DNA from: Globomyces pollinis-pini
Taxonomy: Eukaryota; Chytridiomycota; Chytridiomycetes; Rhizophydiales; Globomycetaceae
Direction of reading: 5' to 3'
Assembly (NCBI GenBank): GCA_025399215.1
Contig: MU621198.1
Span: forward strand, 1-53,833
Length of the DNA: 53,833 nucleotides
A program made the translations under genes and the position numbers. This document shows positions 24,612-35,372 of the stretch, one piece after another. The notes below the pieces were generated by a model that saw nothing but the letters and a program-made list of their open reading frames with translations, was not told the origin of the DNA and searched no databases. Each line of letters opens with the position of its first letter. Within the stretch, counting starts at the first letter, position 1.

Positions 24612-25761
24612 TTATAATTTATTGAAAAATGAACTGAGAAATTCAAAGGAAACAAACAAGATTGCTGCATTTGGGACAACTCTCATTAAATGGGCCGTCA
24701 TCCCCCCGTAAAGTGCAGCCATTCCTTCTTGCTTATATATCAGCGACGCACTTTGCCATAATCCTGTATATTTCCTAACACCATTTTCGGGTGTTTGACG
24801 CAAACGTGTCCGTAAAACCTAAAAAAATGAACAAACGAAAACTTTACTTCATGTGGATATGTAGCAATAGCCGCAATAAGTTTCGCTGATGAAGACGCCA
24901 ATGTGGTATCATACCATGCTAATATTAATTTAACCTCAATCTTACATAGTTGTGTAAGCTTTGGCGCTTGACCATCTGGATGACTCTTGTCTGCAATTTT
25001 TTGTCGATAATTTAGAAGTGATTTTTTGAATGATTCATACATGGCAAATTGGGCAGCGGTTTCAACCAAACCTGAAATTCATTAAACGTCGAGATGAATT
25101 ACCCAACATGCTTGCCGAAAACCCTCGATAAAGACCTGGAAGGCCCTCTGTTTTTAGAACACTGGTCAAACAGTGGAAAGAGTTTTTATATTTTGGTAGG
25201 ACAGCACGTTTTGCTACTTCTTCAGATTGCAATTGCTGTACTATTTAAGATTATCACATTTTACCATTCTTGTTTTGATTAGCCAAATTGGATTTGTAAC
25301 AACAGCAGTTGCAATACTTGCAGTACCTGCTGAGATCAAGTGGACGTACGAATCTTCCACTCCATTATTTAACAGAGAATAATAATGTTTTCCTTGAGTA
25401 TATACCCCAAAATGAATTGATCTTGAAATAAATTACATTTCATTATACCTTGCAGGAATGATTCCAATTAAGTTTGGTGTTAATCCTTTCCATAAAGCTC
25501 GAATTCCTTCCACTCTTCTAATATCTCTAACTATAAGTGATGGAGTAAACACCTCAATATTGTGATAACTCCGTTGACATGATTGAACATCAATTTGAGT
25601 GGATTTTTTGTATTGAGACCAACTTCGTTTGCTCGATATAATGAAGATTGTAACCTCGTTTTAACGACTTCCAAGGGACATGTAACAACAGCACCTATAG
25701 TACCAGCTGCACCTCCAGCAAAGAAATTAACTCCAAATGATGGTTGTTTCCGTTCACCCAT
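24612..25761 (-). CDS. RIM2: Mitochondrial pyrimidine-nucleotide-type carrier (SLC25A33/36, RIM2-like)
   Basis: Six introns (26-31 nt) give 326 residues in frame. The three carrier repeats each show their signature: [25 protein letters not shown] and [13 protein letters not shown]. The NPIWLIKTR motif and the sequence [20 protein letters not shown] are typical of the Rim2/SLC25A33/SLC25A36 branch, which moves pyrimidine nucleotides across the inner mitochondrial membrane for mtDNA and RNA synthesis. The C-terminus, [18 protein letters not shown], also fits. Substrate assignment follows family resemblance, not residues I could test. The start at 25761 gives [14 protein letters not shown]. Confidence 0.88.
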
Positions 25762-26224
25762 AAATGGGAAAAAATTGAAGTACCTACCAACGGTACCTAA
25801 TTGATAAAAATAACAAAACGATGGTTAAATTCCAAACCATCAACGAATGATATAGATGACTTTATTAAGAATTTTAATAAGGAACTCTACTAAAACAACT
25901 AATAACTTGGATTCACTACCTATACTATTCACAAGATAGAAAGGAAAGATCCAAATGAATCAATAATAAGAGATCCAAAGAGTACTGTTGGAGAAAAACG
26001 TTTACTGTTAAACTTTCCAATGTACCAACTACATATGAGGACTGGATCAGAGGAAATGATCAACCGTCAATGGCAATTGTATTTAATAATCAAGTTGAAT
26101 GGATTCTCTGTTCAAGTGATGAAATCCACTGTCGGGGATTTTTTCAATAAGGACTTGAATTTTTTTTTTTTAAATTTTCACTTTTCACTTTAAAGGTAAC
26201 AAAGAATTGGATTTTAATGGAAAG
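25762..26224. other. Inter-gene segment between carrier and eL28 start codons
   Basis: This gap holds the carrier promoter, the coding-like stretch listed separately at 25881-26150, and a run of 12 or more T residues near 26160-26172 just before the eL28 promoter. Nothing else is recognisable. Confidence 0.4.
25881..26150 (+). other. Coding-like stretch with an in-frame TGA; gene structure unresolved
   Basis: From 25959 the frame is open and protein-like (KEYCWRKTFTVKLSNVPTTY, then EDWIRGNDQPSMAIVF and HCRGFFQ) to a TAA at 26148-26150. The same frame upstream, 25881-25955, also reads well (TWIHYLYYSQDRKERSK) but is cut by TGA at 25956-25958. No GT or GC dinucleotide occurs between about 25830 and 25980, so the TGA cannot be removed by an ordinary intron inside that stretch, and no ATG opens the frame. 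It could be a decayed gene, a small gene with an undetected long first intron, or a sequence error. I do not recognise the product. Confidence 0.4.
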
Positions 26225-26662
26225 ATGTCCTCTGACCTTGTCTGGCTTTTAACTCGCTCCAACACTTCTTACCTTGTCAAACGCAACGGAATTTTACTCA
26301 GCAGAGAAGCTGGAAATGTCACCAACAAGCAATCCTTGAAATTCTCTGGAGTTGCTGCTGATAAGGTATTTAATGAATGCATTAATTAATCATAGACTGT
26401 TGCTGTCACTCCTGCTGCTAAGGGTGTTAAAATCACCTTACGCAAAGCTGGTGTTGCTGCTAACAAGGTTGCTGGTTCCACTCACTCTGTCACTCTTAAG
26501 GGTAACGTTCGTCAATCTGCCAAATCAGTCAAGACTCTCCTCAACTCATACCGTCCTGACTTAGTTAGTGCTACTCTTGCTCGTGTCTCCAAGATCGTTG
26601 CTTCCCAAGGACCTGTTAAAGCTGTTAAAGCAAAGAAGGTTCGTGGTGTCTCCAAGAAGTAA
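26225..26662 (+). CDS. RPL28: 60S ribosomal protein eL28
   Basis: One 30-nt intron (26366-26395) gives 135 residues, against 137 in human RPL28. It starts MSSDLVWLLTRSNTSYLVKR, matching the MSxxLxWxxxRxxxxFLxKR start of the family, and continues through VTNKQSLKFSGVAADK, LLNSYRPDLVSATLARVSKI and a Lys-rich tail. It is a struct­ural protein of the large subunit; Saccharomyces lost it but most other fungi keep it. Codon choice is visibly biased towards C-ending codons (GTC, CTC, ACC, AAG) compared with neighbours, as expected for a very highly expressed gene. An upstream ATG at 26217 is out of family alignment, so I chose 26225. Confidence 0.95.
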
Positions 26663-26737
26663 ATGTTTTTGATAATACACAATTCAACTTTAACCTTTTT
26701 TTTTGTTTTTTTTTTGTTTTGTTTTTTTTTGTTTAAA
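26663..26737 (+). repeat. T/G-rich tract between eL28 stop and A49 start
   Basis: These 75 nt include runs of 8 to 11 T residues broken by single G. They must hold both the eL28 3' end and the A49 promoter. T-rich tracts just upstream of start codons are common promoter elements in compact fungal genomes. Confidence 0.5.
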
Positions 26738-28149
26738 ATGAGTAAAAAACTGGTGACAGTGGACACTGAAGATGTCGATAAAAGAGCACCTATATTTATT
26801 GGTAAAGATTATGAACATTAATAGAAAGCATCGTTTTCAAATCCTCCTCAAAAACTGGATTCTTTGAACTTTGATGTATATGGAAAACACACAGATGATG
26901 ACGACCCTTTTGCAAAAAGACAACGACTAGTAGTTGCTGAAAACTCAAAGATTGAATATGTTGGTTCACATGTAACTGACCTGAATTGCAAATATGTTGT
27001 TGGAGTAATGTCAAAAAAGACGGGAAACATTAAAGTACATCCTACAACATTGATGAAATTCAACACTATCGTAAAAGCACATAAGAATATAGAGTCAAGT
27101 GTGATTGCTGAGAAAGGAATGTTGGCACGTAATCAACTGGGACAAGCTTTTGGAACCAAGAAACGTAAACAGGCTATTAAAGCCAATGAAATCAATCAAG
27201 TCAATGTATCTGCACTGTCTGATGTGGCTTCAACAATCAAGGACTCGATTCAAGACAATGTTACTCGTCAACCTGTTCAAGGTACATCGTGTATATCAAA
27301 ATTTTGTTTTCATATTTACATCACATCACATTACTTTTCTTACTCACAATTTTAGAAGACTTACAGTTACGAAGCATGAATGATAAAGTCATTCCACCTT
27401 GCAATTTAGCTGTAATCACGTTTTCCTGACAATTTAGGCTACTTTTGCGAAAGATGTGTACCATATTGATCACATTATTCCTCCACAATGTATGGAAGTT
27501 ATTGATGTAAGTCCATTGAGGAAAATGAGGTTGTTGGAAGAGTGTGAATCATTCCTTCAACCATGGGGAGCTGGGAGTTTCATCAAATCTACACTTCATG
27601 CTGCACTTTCGGAAAAAACTGATAAGAAATTATTGAAAAAGGCATGTTAAAACCCAATCTAATTTTTAGATTATGTATCTCACTTATTTATGTGTTTTCT
27701 TTAAACTCACACCAAGACAAAAAGCCTCCTCAGATTTATCAGAACGTCATTTACATGGCGTTTCTCCTGTGATAGGAACAATGATGCAAGAAATGTTTTT
27801 GGATATTGCTGGTGAGGGTGATATGATTGAGTAAATTCTTGAACTAATCGTAGATACAAAATAACATCAAAAACGGATGACAAAGTATTAGCATATATTA
27901 TTTGCTTAACATTAATGTTGAACAATTTTATTTGTAATACTGATCAAATAGCTAGTGACTTGAAAATCCCAATTTCTCAGTAAATCATTTTATCAATAAC
28001 TTTTCAGAGTGGTAAGAGTTGCGAAGGAACTTGGATGCCGAATTGATATAAAGAGAACCAAAGATAAATCTGATAGTAACTCAAGGCCAGGAAAGAAGGC
28101 ATCATTGGTATTACCATTAGTATTTCCAGTCAAGACCCGAGGAAAATAA
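26738..28149 (+). CDS. RPA49: RNA polymerase I subunit A49 (RPA49/POLR1E)
   Basis: Six introns, including a long one of 74 nt and the shortest in this window, 23 nt (27831-27853), give 401 residues in frame. A49 pairs with A34.5 and helps Pol I initiate, escape and elongate on rDNA. Family blocks: YVVGVMSKKTGNIKVHP (dimerisation barrel), MLARNQLGQAFGTKKRKQAI, VLAYIICLTLMLNNFICNTD and IASDLKIPISRVVRVAKELG, which form the tandem winged-helix domain, and a final KASLVLPLVFP. The intron at 27642-27669 begins GC; using the neighbouring GT instead gives a stop, so GC-AG splicing is needed. Confidence 0.92.
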
Positions 28150-28269
28150 TAAATTCTTCCTGATCAGTTTCTTAGCACTTTTCCTTATTTTCAATTCTTT
28201 ATACTGATAGAACAATGTAGATAAGGGACTTGTGGGACTCTTTAATGTGTGAATTTTTTTCAATTTTTA

Positions 28270-29711
28270 ATGGTCAGATTTGGAGGTGAAGAAGTCAGTA
28301 AGATGTTGAACTAAAATAATCTTTAAAGATGCACTAGTATTTGATTTCGGATCAAGTTTATCAAAAGTCGGTTATGCAGGAGAAGACTCTCCAAAAACTG
28401 TATTACCTTCTTATGTAGGTCAAGTCAATGATCCTTCCAATACAAAAACAAAAGTTCTTGGCATCAACCAAATTTACAAATCAAGGCAAAATATGGAAAT
28501 AATATCTCCATTTGATCATGATGGGTTAGTTAATAATTGGGAAGTATTTGAAAATTTATGGGATTATACCTATTCAGATATTTTAAGGGTTGAATCAAAA
28601 GATCATCCATTGATGTTCGCAAACAGATCTTGGGATACCAAAGCAAATCGAGAGAAATTATGTGAACTTGCTTTTGAAAAATATGATACACCTGGATTTT
28701 ATTTAGGTAGATCTGCAGTTTTATCAGCGTAACAACCTTTTTCAATTTGATTACAAAATAGTTTTGCTGCAGGCCGTGCAACCGCTTTAGTTATTGACTC
28801 TGGAGCATCGACTACTAGTGTCGTTCCTGTCTTTGATGGATATGTTGTCAAGAAAGGTATACTTGATTAGAACTCATTCGTTGTAGCGGTTCAGAAAGCT
28901 CCTGTTGGTGGTAATTATGTCTCACATCAAGTGAAGCAATATTTGAGACATATGAATGTGGACTTGACCCCTCAATGTTTGATTGATCAAAGACTACCAG
29001 TTGATACTGCTCAACCCCCTCAGTTCCAAAGAAAGGATTTCACTGGAATTACATCAAGTTTTGTAGATTTTTCGATTGAAGTAATTAAGATACGATGAAT
29101 TAACCGCTAGAGAACCATTCATGATTTTAAAGAGACTATTTGTAATGTATCAGAGATTACATTCAATGAACGGTATTAATATGAGTTTCTGATAAATAGG
29201 GATCTCAAACGTAGACCTGGAAAAACATTCGAATTCCCTACTGGTTTTAATGCTACTTTTGGTATCGATCGATTTAGAATTGTTGAATCACTCTTTCAAC
29301 CAGGATTTTTGTTGAATGTAACTTTTAGTGTACTTAATATTTTAGGCAACACTACCTCAATCAGTTACAATCCCACAACTCATTGCTGCTTCTATTGGTG
29401 CATGCGATGCTGAATTACAAACAATTCTTCATACCAATGCCGTTCTTAGTGGAGGGGGAACGCTAATGCCTGGATTTTCAGACAGAGTGTTTCATGAACT
29501 CCAACGGGCCTCCCCAGGGGTACATATTCTATTTTTCTAACTATATTAGGGTCGTATAAAGATTCAAGCTGCAGGTAGTGCTAGTGATAGAAAATTCGGT
29601 CCTTGGATAGGTGGATCCATCTTGGCATCACTTGGTTCATTCCATCAATTATGGATATCTAAATCGCAATATGAAGAAATTGGTTCTGGTGTTGAGAAGC
29701 GAATTCACTAG
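28270..29711 (+). CDS. ARP4: Actin-related protein ARP4 (ACTL6A/BAF53-like)
   Basis: Seven introns (27-33 nt) give 410 residues. The start [19 protein letters not shown] mirrors the GGDEVGALVFD start of BAF53, and [16 protein letters not shown] continues the phosphate-binding loop. Other blocks: [72 protein letters not shown] and [23 protein letters not shown]4 is a shared nuclear subunit of NuA4, SWR1 and INO80, and its relatives sit in SWI/SNF. The actin-type conserved core is intact, with the usual ARP4 loss of conventional ATP-cycling residues not assessable by eye. TRRAP, its NuA4 partner, is encoded 15 kb away. Confidence 0.92.
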
Positions 29712-29786
29712 ACCATCATCTTATTGCCATTCCAAGAATTCTTTAATAAACATAACTTTACGCAATTTCTAGAAAATTAATTTTGT

Positions 29787-30952
29787 TTATTGTAAAGCAG
29801 CATAATATGGTGCTGGATCAAATCCGTATGTACCAAATCGAGCGGTAACTGCCGCAATGGTAACTGAATTCCAATATGAGTGACCTGGCATTGGAATACC
29901 CAAGATTGCTCTTTGAAGTGGTGTTGCATTTGCAACTACCTTCTCAACATATCCAAAGTACATCATGCGAGCAAATCCTTGATTCCAGCATGTTAACCAT
30001 TCACATTCTTTACGTTTATACGCAAGATTACAAACGACGCGAGTTTTACTTGGAATTAATGGTGTTCCTAACAACTTAATCGATTCATATCTTACCTCGA
30101 TGCCATACATCATGTCTGTATAACAATACAGTTCCAGTAGAGAATTTGGCAATCTTTTCACGAGCATACAACCCAGCTCTGAACTTGTAGTAATCAGGAT
30201 GATGTACTTTCATGTATTCTTCACATTTTTCACGATCGTTCATGAAAGGAATTCCAGCTTGTCCTGGCATTGCAATTAATGGATACTGATAATCTGGATC
30301 ATCATTACTTCGATGTGATACCAAAGAAGTTCCTCCACCTACTTCTGTTTCATCAGATAAGTAAACTATCATTGAAACACATTCTGGTGAATCCCATGAA
30401 GGAGGATGTAACAAGGTGTTGTTTCCATAATCACAATGAATACGTTGGTTTTGATTGGAAGATGCACCTTTAACTATTTCATCGTTCGATACACCACTTG
30501 GGGTCCAAGAGTTATCACCTTCAATTTTGCTACTTAATACTTTACCAGTCTTTGACCAAATATCTGATTGCATCAATCGTAAATCAGATTCTGGGACTTT
30601 CAAAAGAGTAGCAGCAGCGCGAATTAAGTTTGGATGTAAGGTAATTGCATCACAAGCATTAAATCCAGTAGGAAATTCAAGTTTTCCATCCAATGAACCA
30701 AAATCTATCAAAGACTTAACTTTCTTTTGTAAATATTACCTTCTAATTGTCCCTCAACTGCCTCCAACGCTTCTTTTCTTTTATGATTAATTTATGTAAT
30801 AGATACCTGCACTTTAAGGCAAGATCAACATCAACAAGTCCATCAACTAATGCATAGCCATTCTCTGTCCAAGTTTTGATTTGTTCTTCAGTAATAATTC
30901 CAGCATCTTGCTTGGATAGTGCTTGAGTTGGATAAATATAATCTGCCGTCAT
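29787..30952 (-). CDS. PhyH-family Fe(II)/2-oxoglutarate dioxygenase
   Basis: Three introns (29, 35 and 28 nt) give 357 residues. The metal-binding facial triad is visible: His and Asp in RIHCDYGNNTLLHPP and the distal His in HDVWHRGTPL, with Arg and Thr residues nearby suited to 2-oxoglutarate binding. SMIVYLSDETEVGGGTSLV is the typical strand between them. The protein resembles phytanoyl-CoA dioxygenase-domain proteins, which hydroxylate varied small molecules, so the substrate is unknown. No signal peptide or peroxisomal C-terminal tripeptide is present (it ends YAALQ). The start at 30952 gives MTADYIYPTQALSKQD. Confidence 0.85.
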
Positions 30953-31222
30953 TTTGGTTAAAGAATTGAACTATAAAGCTTTGATTTTAAGGGTTTCATG
31001 TTTCACCAGACACCAAGATAAATGGGTCATACTGAAACATCTTGTGGTTTATCCGAACGTTGGTCAAAATGACTCCAAGAGAGTGACGAATGATTCATAC
31101 AAGGTGTCATAGATAATTAGTAAGATCATGATATGTAGCAACCATGTTGTACAGAAGCAATTCAATCGGGACATGTTGAAAACTTACAATTATTATATTT
31201 TGTAATAAGATAATATCTACCA

Positions 31223-33909
31223 TTATTTTGTTTGAATACCATGGCGCTGCAGATATTCATAAACATACTTTTTGATTGCTTTCTTTGAAGAATCGTTGAT
31301 TTCCAATTTCCTGGTTTCCTTGCTCATATGTCGTCTTATCTCTTTATCAACTAATGCTTTTGTCAACTATACAAAATAAGTCTGATGTACAATTAGTTTA
31401 CCAATTTGGCCTTTTCTTTGAATGATTCGCATTCAAATTGATCTTTATATTTCGACATGACACCAATCACCAGAGTTGATATCTAGGTATTAGGACACTC
31501 GAGAAAATAGTTTACTATTGGCTTGATGGTATGTTTAAGTTCGGTTTCTTCCTTTGAAAGTGATTGAGACTTGGTTTTCGTAATTACTTTGGTGGGTGAG
31601 TCTGAAAGGTTTTTTGATGGACTGCCCTTTGCTTGAGTTGCCTCTTTTGGTTCATTATGCATTGCTGATATCTGTCTTAACTTTTGCTTCTTCTCTTGAT
31701 GTTTTTGTTTTTGAATCTCTTTCTTTCGTTTCATATTTTCAATTTCTTTTTGTTGCTTTTTAAGCGCTGCTTCTTTTGCCAATCTAGTAGCTTCCTGTGC
31801 TGCTTCAATCATCTGTTGCATTTTATCCTCTGACAGTACTTCTGCTACACTTGGAGTGGTCACGGCGTCTGGAGAATTAGAGCGATGTTTAGGTAGAGGT
31901 GCTGGGATGAATGTATTCCAAGATAAGCTTGGTGTTAATTCTGGTGCCAGTTCGTTCACAGAGAGCGTCTTTAAGTGATCTTTGACAGTTCTATTCATTC
32001 CAGATTCTAGATGACCATTTCTGTGGAACGATTTGTCATCTCTTAACTCAAAAGATCGATCGTGAGAACGCGAATGAGTAAGATAATGTGCACTTTCGTT
32101 CCTGGAATAGTCTCGATCTTGACGAGGGTCAAAGCGATGATGATCCATTGAGTAACCACTTCGTTCATAATCATCTCTAAAATGGCTGCTTTTCTGTGGG
32201 CTTGTCTCTTGCTTGGCGCGTTTTGGAATCACATACACTAATTCTAGACCGGCCCAATTTTCCAAAATCTACGTTATACTTAGATATTTCATTATTAATT
32301 TACCTGCTCTGCCAAAATAGAAGTTTCATGGCCAAACATTTCTGCGTCAACAAGCTGTTTAACCAAAGGTTCCAAGGTCACTATAGGATTTCTTGTTGAA
32401 ATTGGAAGATTTTTCAGGACTAACAAGATGTGATGTTTAACGATCGACTTTGTTTTGATATGGATATTAAGACATTTTTCGAGTAGCGTTATTCCTTTAT
32501 ATCCAATAAACTTTCTTAGCAAGGACAAAGTATCAGTTTTCTATAGATCAAAAGGAAAATGCTCTTACTAGTAATCTATTTAGTGTTCTTAACACCTTTG
32601 ATGGATTTCCACAATTCATCATCAAATACTTTATCAACTCCTGAACCTGTTCAATCGATGATAATCCTTTCGTCTTATCCACAACCTATCGGGTCAAAAA
32701 ATTCAAGCATACCTTCTGTTTCTGCATGTCCGTGTCTGGGGCATCTTCCTCTTCAGATGAAAGTTCCTCTTCAAGGCCTTCAATAGCAGCTGAGGTACCA
32801 TTGGCAATATCTTTTCCGATAAACCCAGTACATATAGATTCTCCACAATAGCAAGGTTGTGCTTGAGCACTAGGATTAATAAAAAAGTTGACCAACCCAT
32901 ATCTTTCAAATTTGTAATCAAACGTTAACTCAGTACCAGCGGGGATATCTATTTTTGCAAATATTCCTATCCGCATATGCGGGCCTACCACCCACTTTTG
33001 CAGCTCGCAATTGGGTAGACAACTGTGATTCATGAAGCGAGAAATATTTCCTTTTTTTGAGGCATCAATATACTAAGAAAAATATTAGCAACCAAAAAGA
33101 GTTACCTCTTGTGATTTCAAGCTCATAAAATAAAAATGCTGTGCTTTCTTCTTGGAATATTCTTGGATTCTTTTCTTGAATATTGTTGTTGATAGAATTT
33201 CACCACAGTACTCTATTATAAAAGATCCCCTATAGTTTAAATAAATATAAAACTGTACTTTTTTAAATCCTTTTTACACTGCAAACCAAACCCTTTCTTT
33301 TGTGTTCTGAAGATTCGGATTGGAGCATATTGTTTTAATGTAAATCTGTGAGAATAAGCATAAATAGAAACAACCTTTTATTCTGACAGTATGGGCCGCA
33401 AGGACAGTCGTTCTCAGGGCATTCTATTGACAGTTCTCTATTAATACAACCAGAATCAATTCCACAAGCCATATTAGGGTCATCCACCTTTAAAAGATCA
33501 ATCCAGAAACTGTAAAAACCTGAGAATTATATCGGCAATCACAGATCATATATTCTGATCTTATTTTTCCAGTTGCTCCACCTTTGTATTGATTTGAATT
33601 TATATGTATATATCTACTTAAAATCTGATCCAAAACTGTTTGATTCTGACAAAGTTGACCATCGGGTCCTTTAACTTCAACCGATTCCATATCAGCAAAT
33701 ATATCTTGAGTTCCAACACTTGATTCAGCCAAAGGGGTATTTGACGGATCAACGTCAAGCAAAGACTGAACAGAGGCATCGTAGGGTGGGGTATGTTTGT
33801 CTAAGTTTGTTGTTGATGTGTTTGATACATATGCGGATGATTCTGAATAGTTTACAGAATAGTCCTTTGTTATTTCCAAGTCAGCTTTTTGATATGTGTG
33901 ACCCATCAT
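31223..33909 (-). CDS. SET2: SET2/SETD2 histone H3-K36 methyltransferase
   Basis: Ten introns (27-35 nt) give 792 residues in frame. Order of domains: a disordered acidic N-terminus of about 110 residues; AWS domain ([30 protein letters not shown]); SET domain with [10 protein letters not shown], the cofactor motif [16 protein letters not shown] and [13 protein letters not shown]; post-[18 protein letters not shown]; a TFIIS-N-like helical region ([31 protein letters not shown]); a WW-like region near [13 protein letters not shown]; a Lys-rich coiled coil ([19 protein letters not shown]); and a C-terminal SRI domain ([37 protein letters not shown]). SRI binds the phosphorylated Pol II tail, so the enzyme travels with elongating polymerase. 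The start at 33909 is the first Met before conserved sequence. Confidence 0.94.
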
Positions 33910-34101
33910 TCTATCGCTTACTGTTACTATATTCAAATCATTTACTGTATCATCCGGATCCTTTGTATGAACTGTTTACAACAAAAAAGTGTAAAATCTT
34001 TTCAAGTTAAAATCAAGTTCACAAAAAAATTGAATCAACAAAAAACCAAACAATCAATTTCGAATTTTAGATCTGGGAAGAATATACTAAAAGGAATTTT
34101 A

Positions 34102-34164
34102 TTAGTTCATCTGTTTGTCATTGTGTTTGGTTTTAGTTCATCTCTTCGTCATTGTTTGTTTGGT
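34102..34164 (-). repeat. Tandem duplication at the SSR4 stop codon
   Basis: Two imperfect copies of about 30 bp lie head to tail: 34133-34164 encodes the last residues and stop of SSR4, and 34102-34131 repeats them in the 3' flank. Both share AGTTCATC, TCATTGT and GTTTGGT in the same order on the plus strand. Confidence 0.7.
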
Positions 34165-35234
34165 TACTGCCTTCCTTTTTCAAATCATGTATTAGTTTCC
34201 ATTCTGCTGAGGATGATGCTTTGTATTCTTTAATCTCTTTTGAGAATTTGGCTTGTAATTCTTCTAATTCTTTATCCAAATCGGCCTAGATCTTAGCACT
34301 GGTCACACAAACCTGATATTGCTTCGTAATGTTAAACTTTTCTTCACTGGTATCTTCAAATAATTGTGGACTCACTAAGCTGGCTAACAATGTTAATTCC
34401 AAAAAATAATATTTACATATGCTATGAGGAGAAAATATCTGTTCAATGAATAAATGATTCCGTTTGTAACGGTCCAAGCAAATTATTCTTGCAAATCCTT
34501 TGTCTAATTCATCACCTTCAGGTTCCCTTTCATCTTCCACTATTTTAAGAGGAACTGCCTGTCGCAACTAAAATAATCAATGATATGATGGGAATACTTT
34601 TTGTTGTTGCAGCTGTTGTTGCTGTTGCAATTGCTTTTGCCTAAATGCTGCAGCAGCAGCTTGGTTTGTAGCCATTTGATTATTCATCTGAACTCGCTGC
34701 TGGCTCAATGCACCTGGTTGTTGGGTCATTCGTGGTCTCACTTTAATCAAATGTGGTTGGACAGGAGGACAACTGGCATCAAAAGGAACTCGGATATAAT
34801 GCATTAATTGCAACCCACTATTTTGTACAAGACGAAATCTTTGTCTTCTAACAGTACAATGTGATTCATTGCCTTGAAACCCATGATTTCTAGTGAAAAC
34901 CTCCAGTTCCTACAGATTAAAGGCTAAAAAACGAACCACTCCATTTTCCAACACAAATCGTTGATATGATTCATCGTCCATCCAACCATAACCATCTTCA
35001 GGGATCTCAATAATTCCAGCTTGAGTAGCAAATAAAAACAGGGTACCATCTGATAATCAAAAACCACAGGATCTTACCAACAGGTTTATCAACAACAACC
35101 CACTCAAACCCGGACTGTAACATTGAAAAGGCCCGCATAAGCAACGCAGCTGCTTTCTGGGTATTTACAAAGATCCCCTTTTGAAGTGGGATGTTCAAGG
35201 CTTGTTTTTGGAACATACCATTGGTGGAATTCAT
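34133..35234 (-). CDS. SSR4: SSR4-type subunit of SWI/SNF and RSC chromatin remodellers
   Basis: Five introns (27-33 nt) give 318 residues in frame. The N-terminal half matches the Ssr4 family of fission yeast and other fungi: AALLMRAFSMLQSGFEWVVV, the DGTLFLF block, IPEDGYGWMDDE, LEVFTRNHGFQGNESHCTVR, RRQRFRLV and LMHYIRVPF. A Gln-rich linker (QKQLQQQQQLQQQ) leads to a conserved second block, RIICLDRYKRNHLFIEQIFS, and a short coiled tail. In S. pombe Ssr4 belongs to both SWI/SNF and RSC. Its family is restricted to fungi as far as I know, so this is good evidence for a fungal source. It sits just upstream of SET2 on the same strand. Confidence 0.85.
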
Positions 35235-35372
35235 GAGTGAAAATTAAAGAAAATCACAAAAATCAAAAGTCTTGAAAGAAAGACTAAAAAAGAGTTTATT
35301 GGGTGATTAGAAATGATTGAATCAAGGTGATATTAAAGTGCAATTTGTACGTATCTGCTCATCAATGATCTC

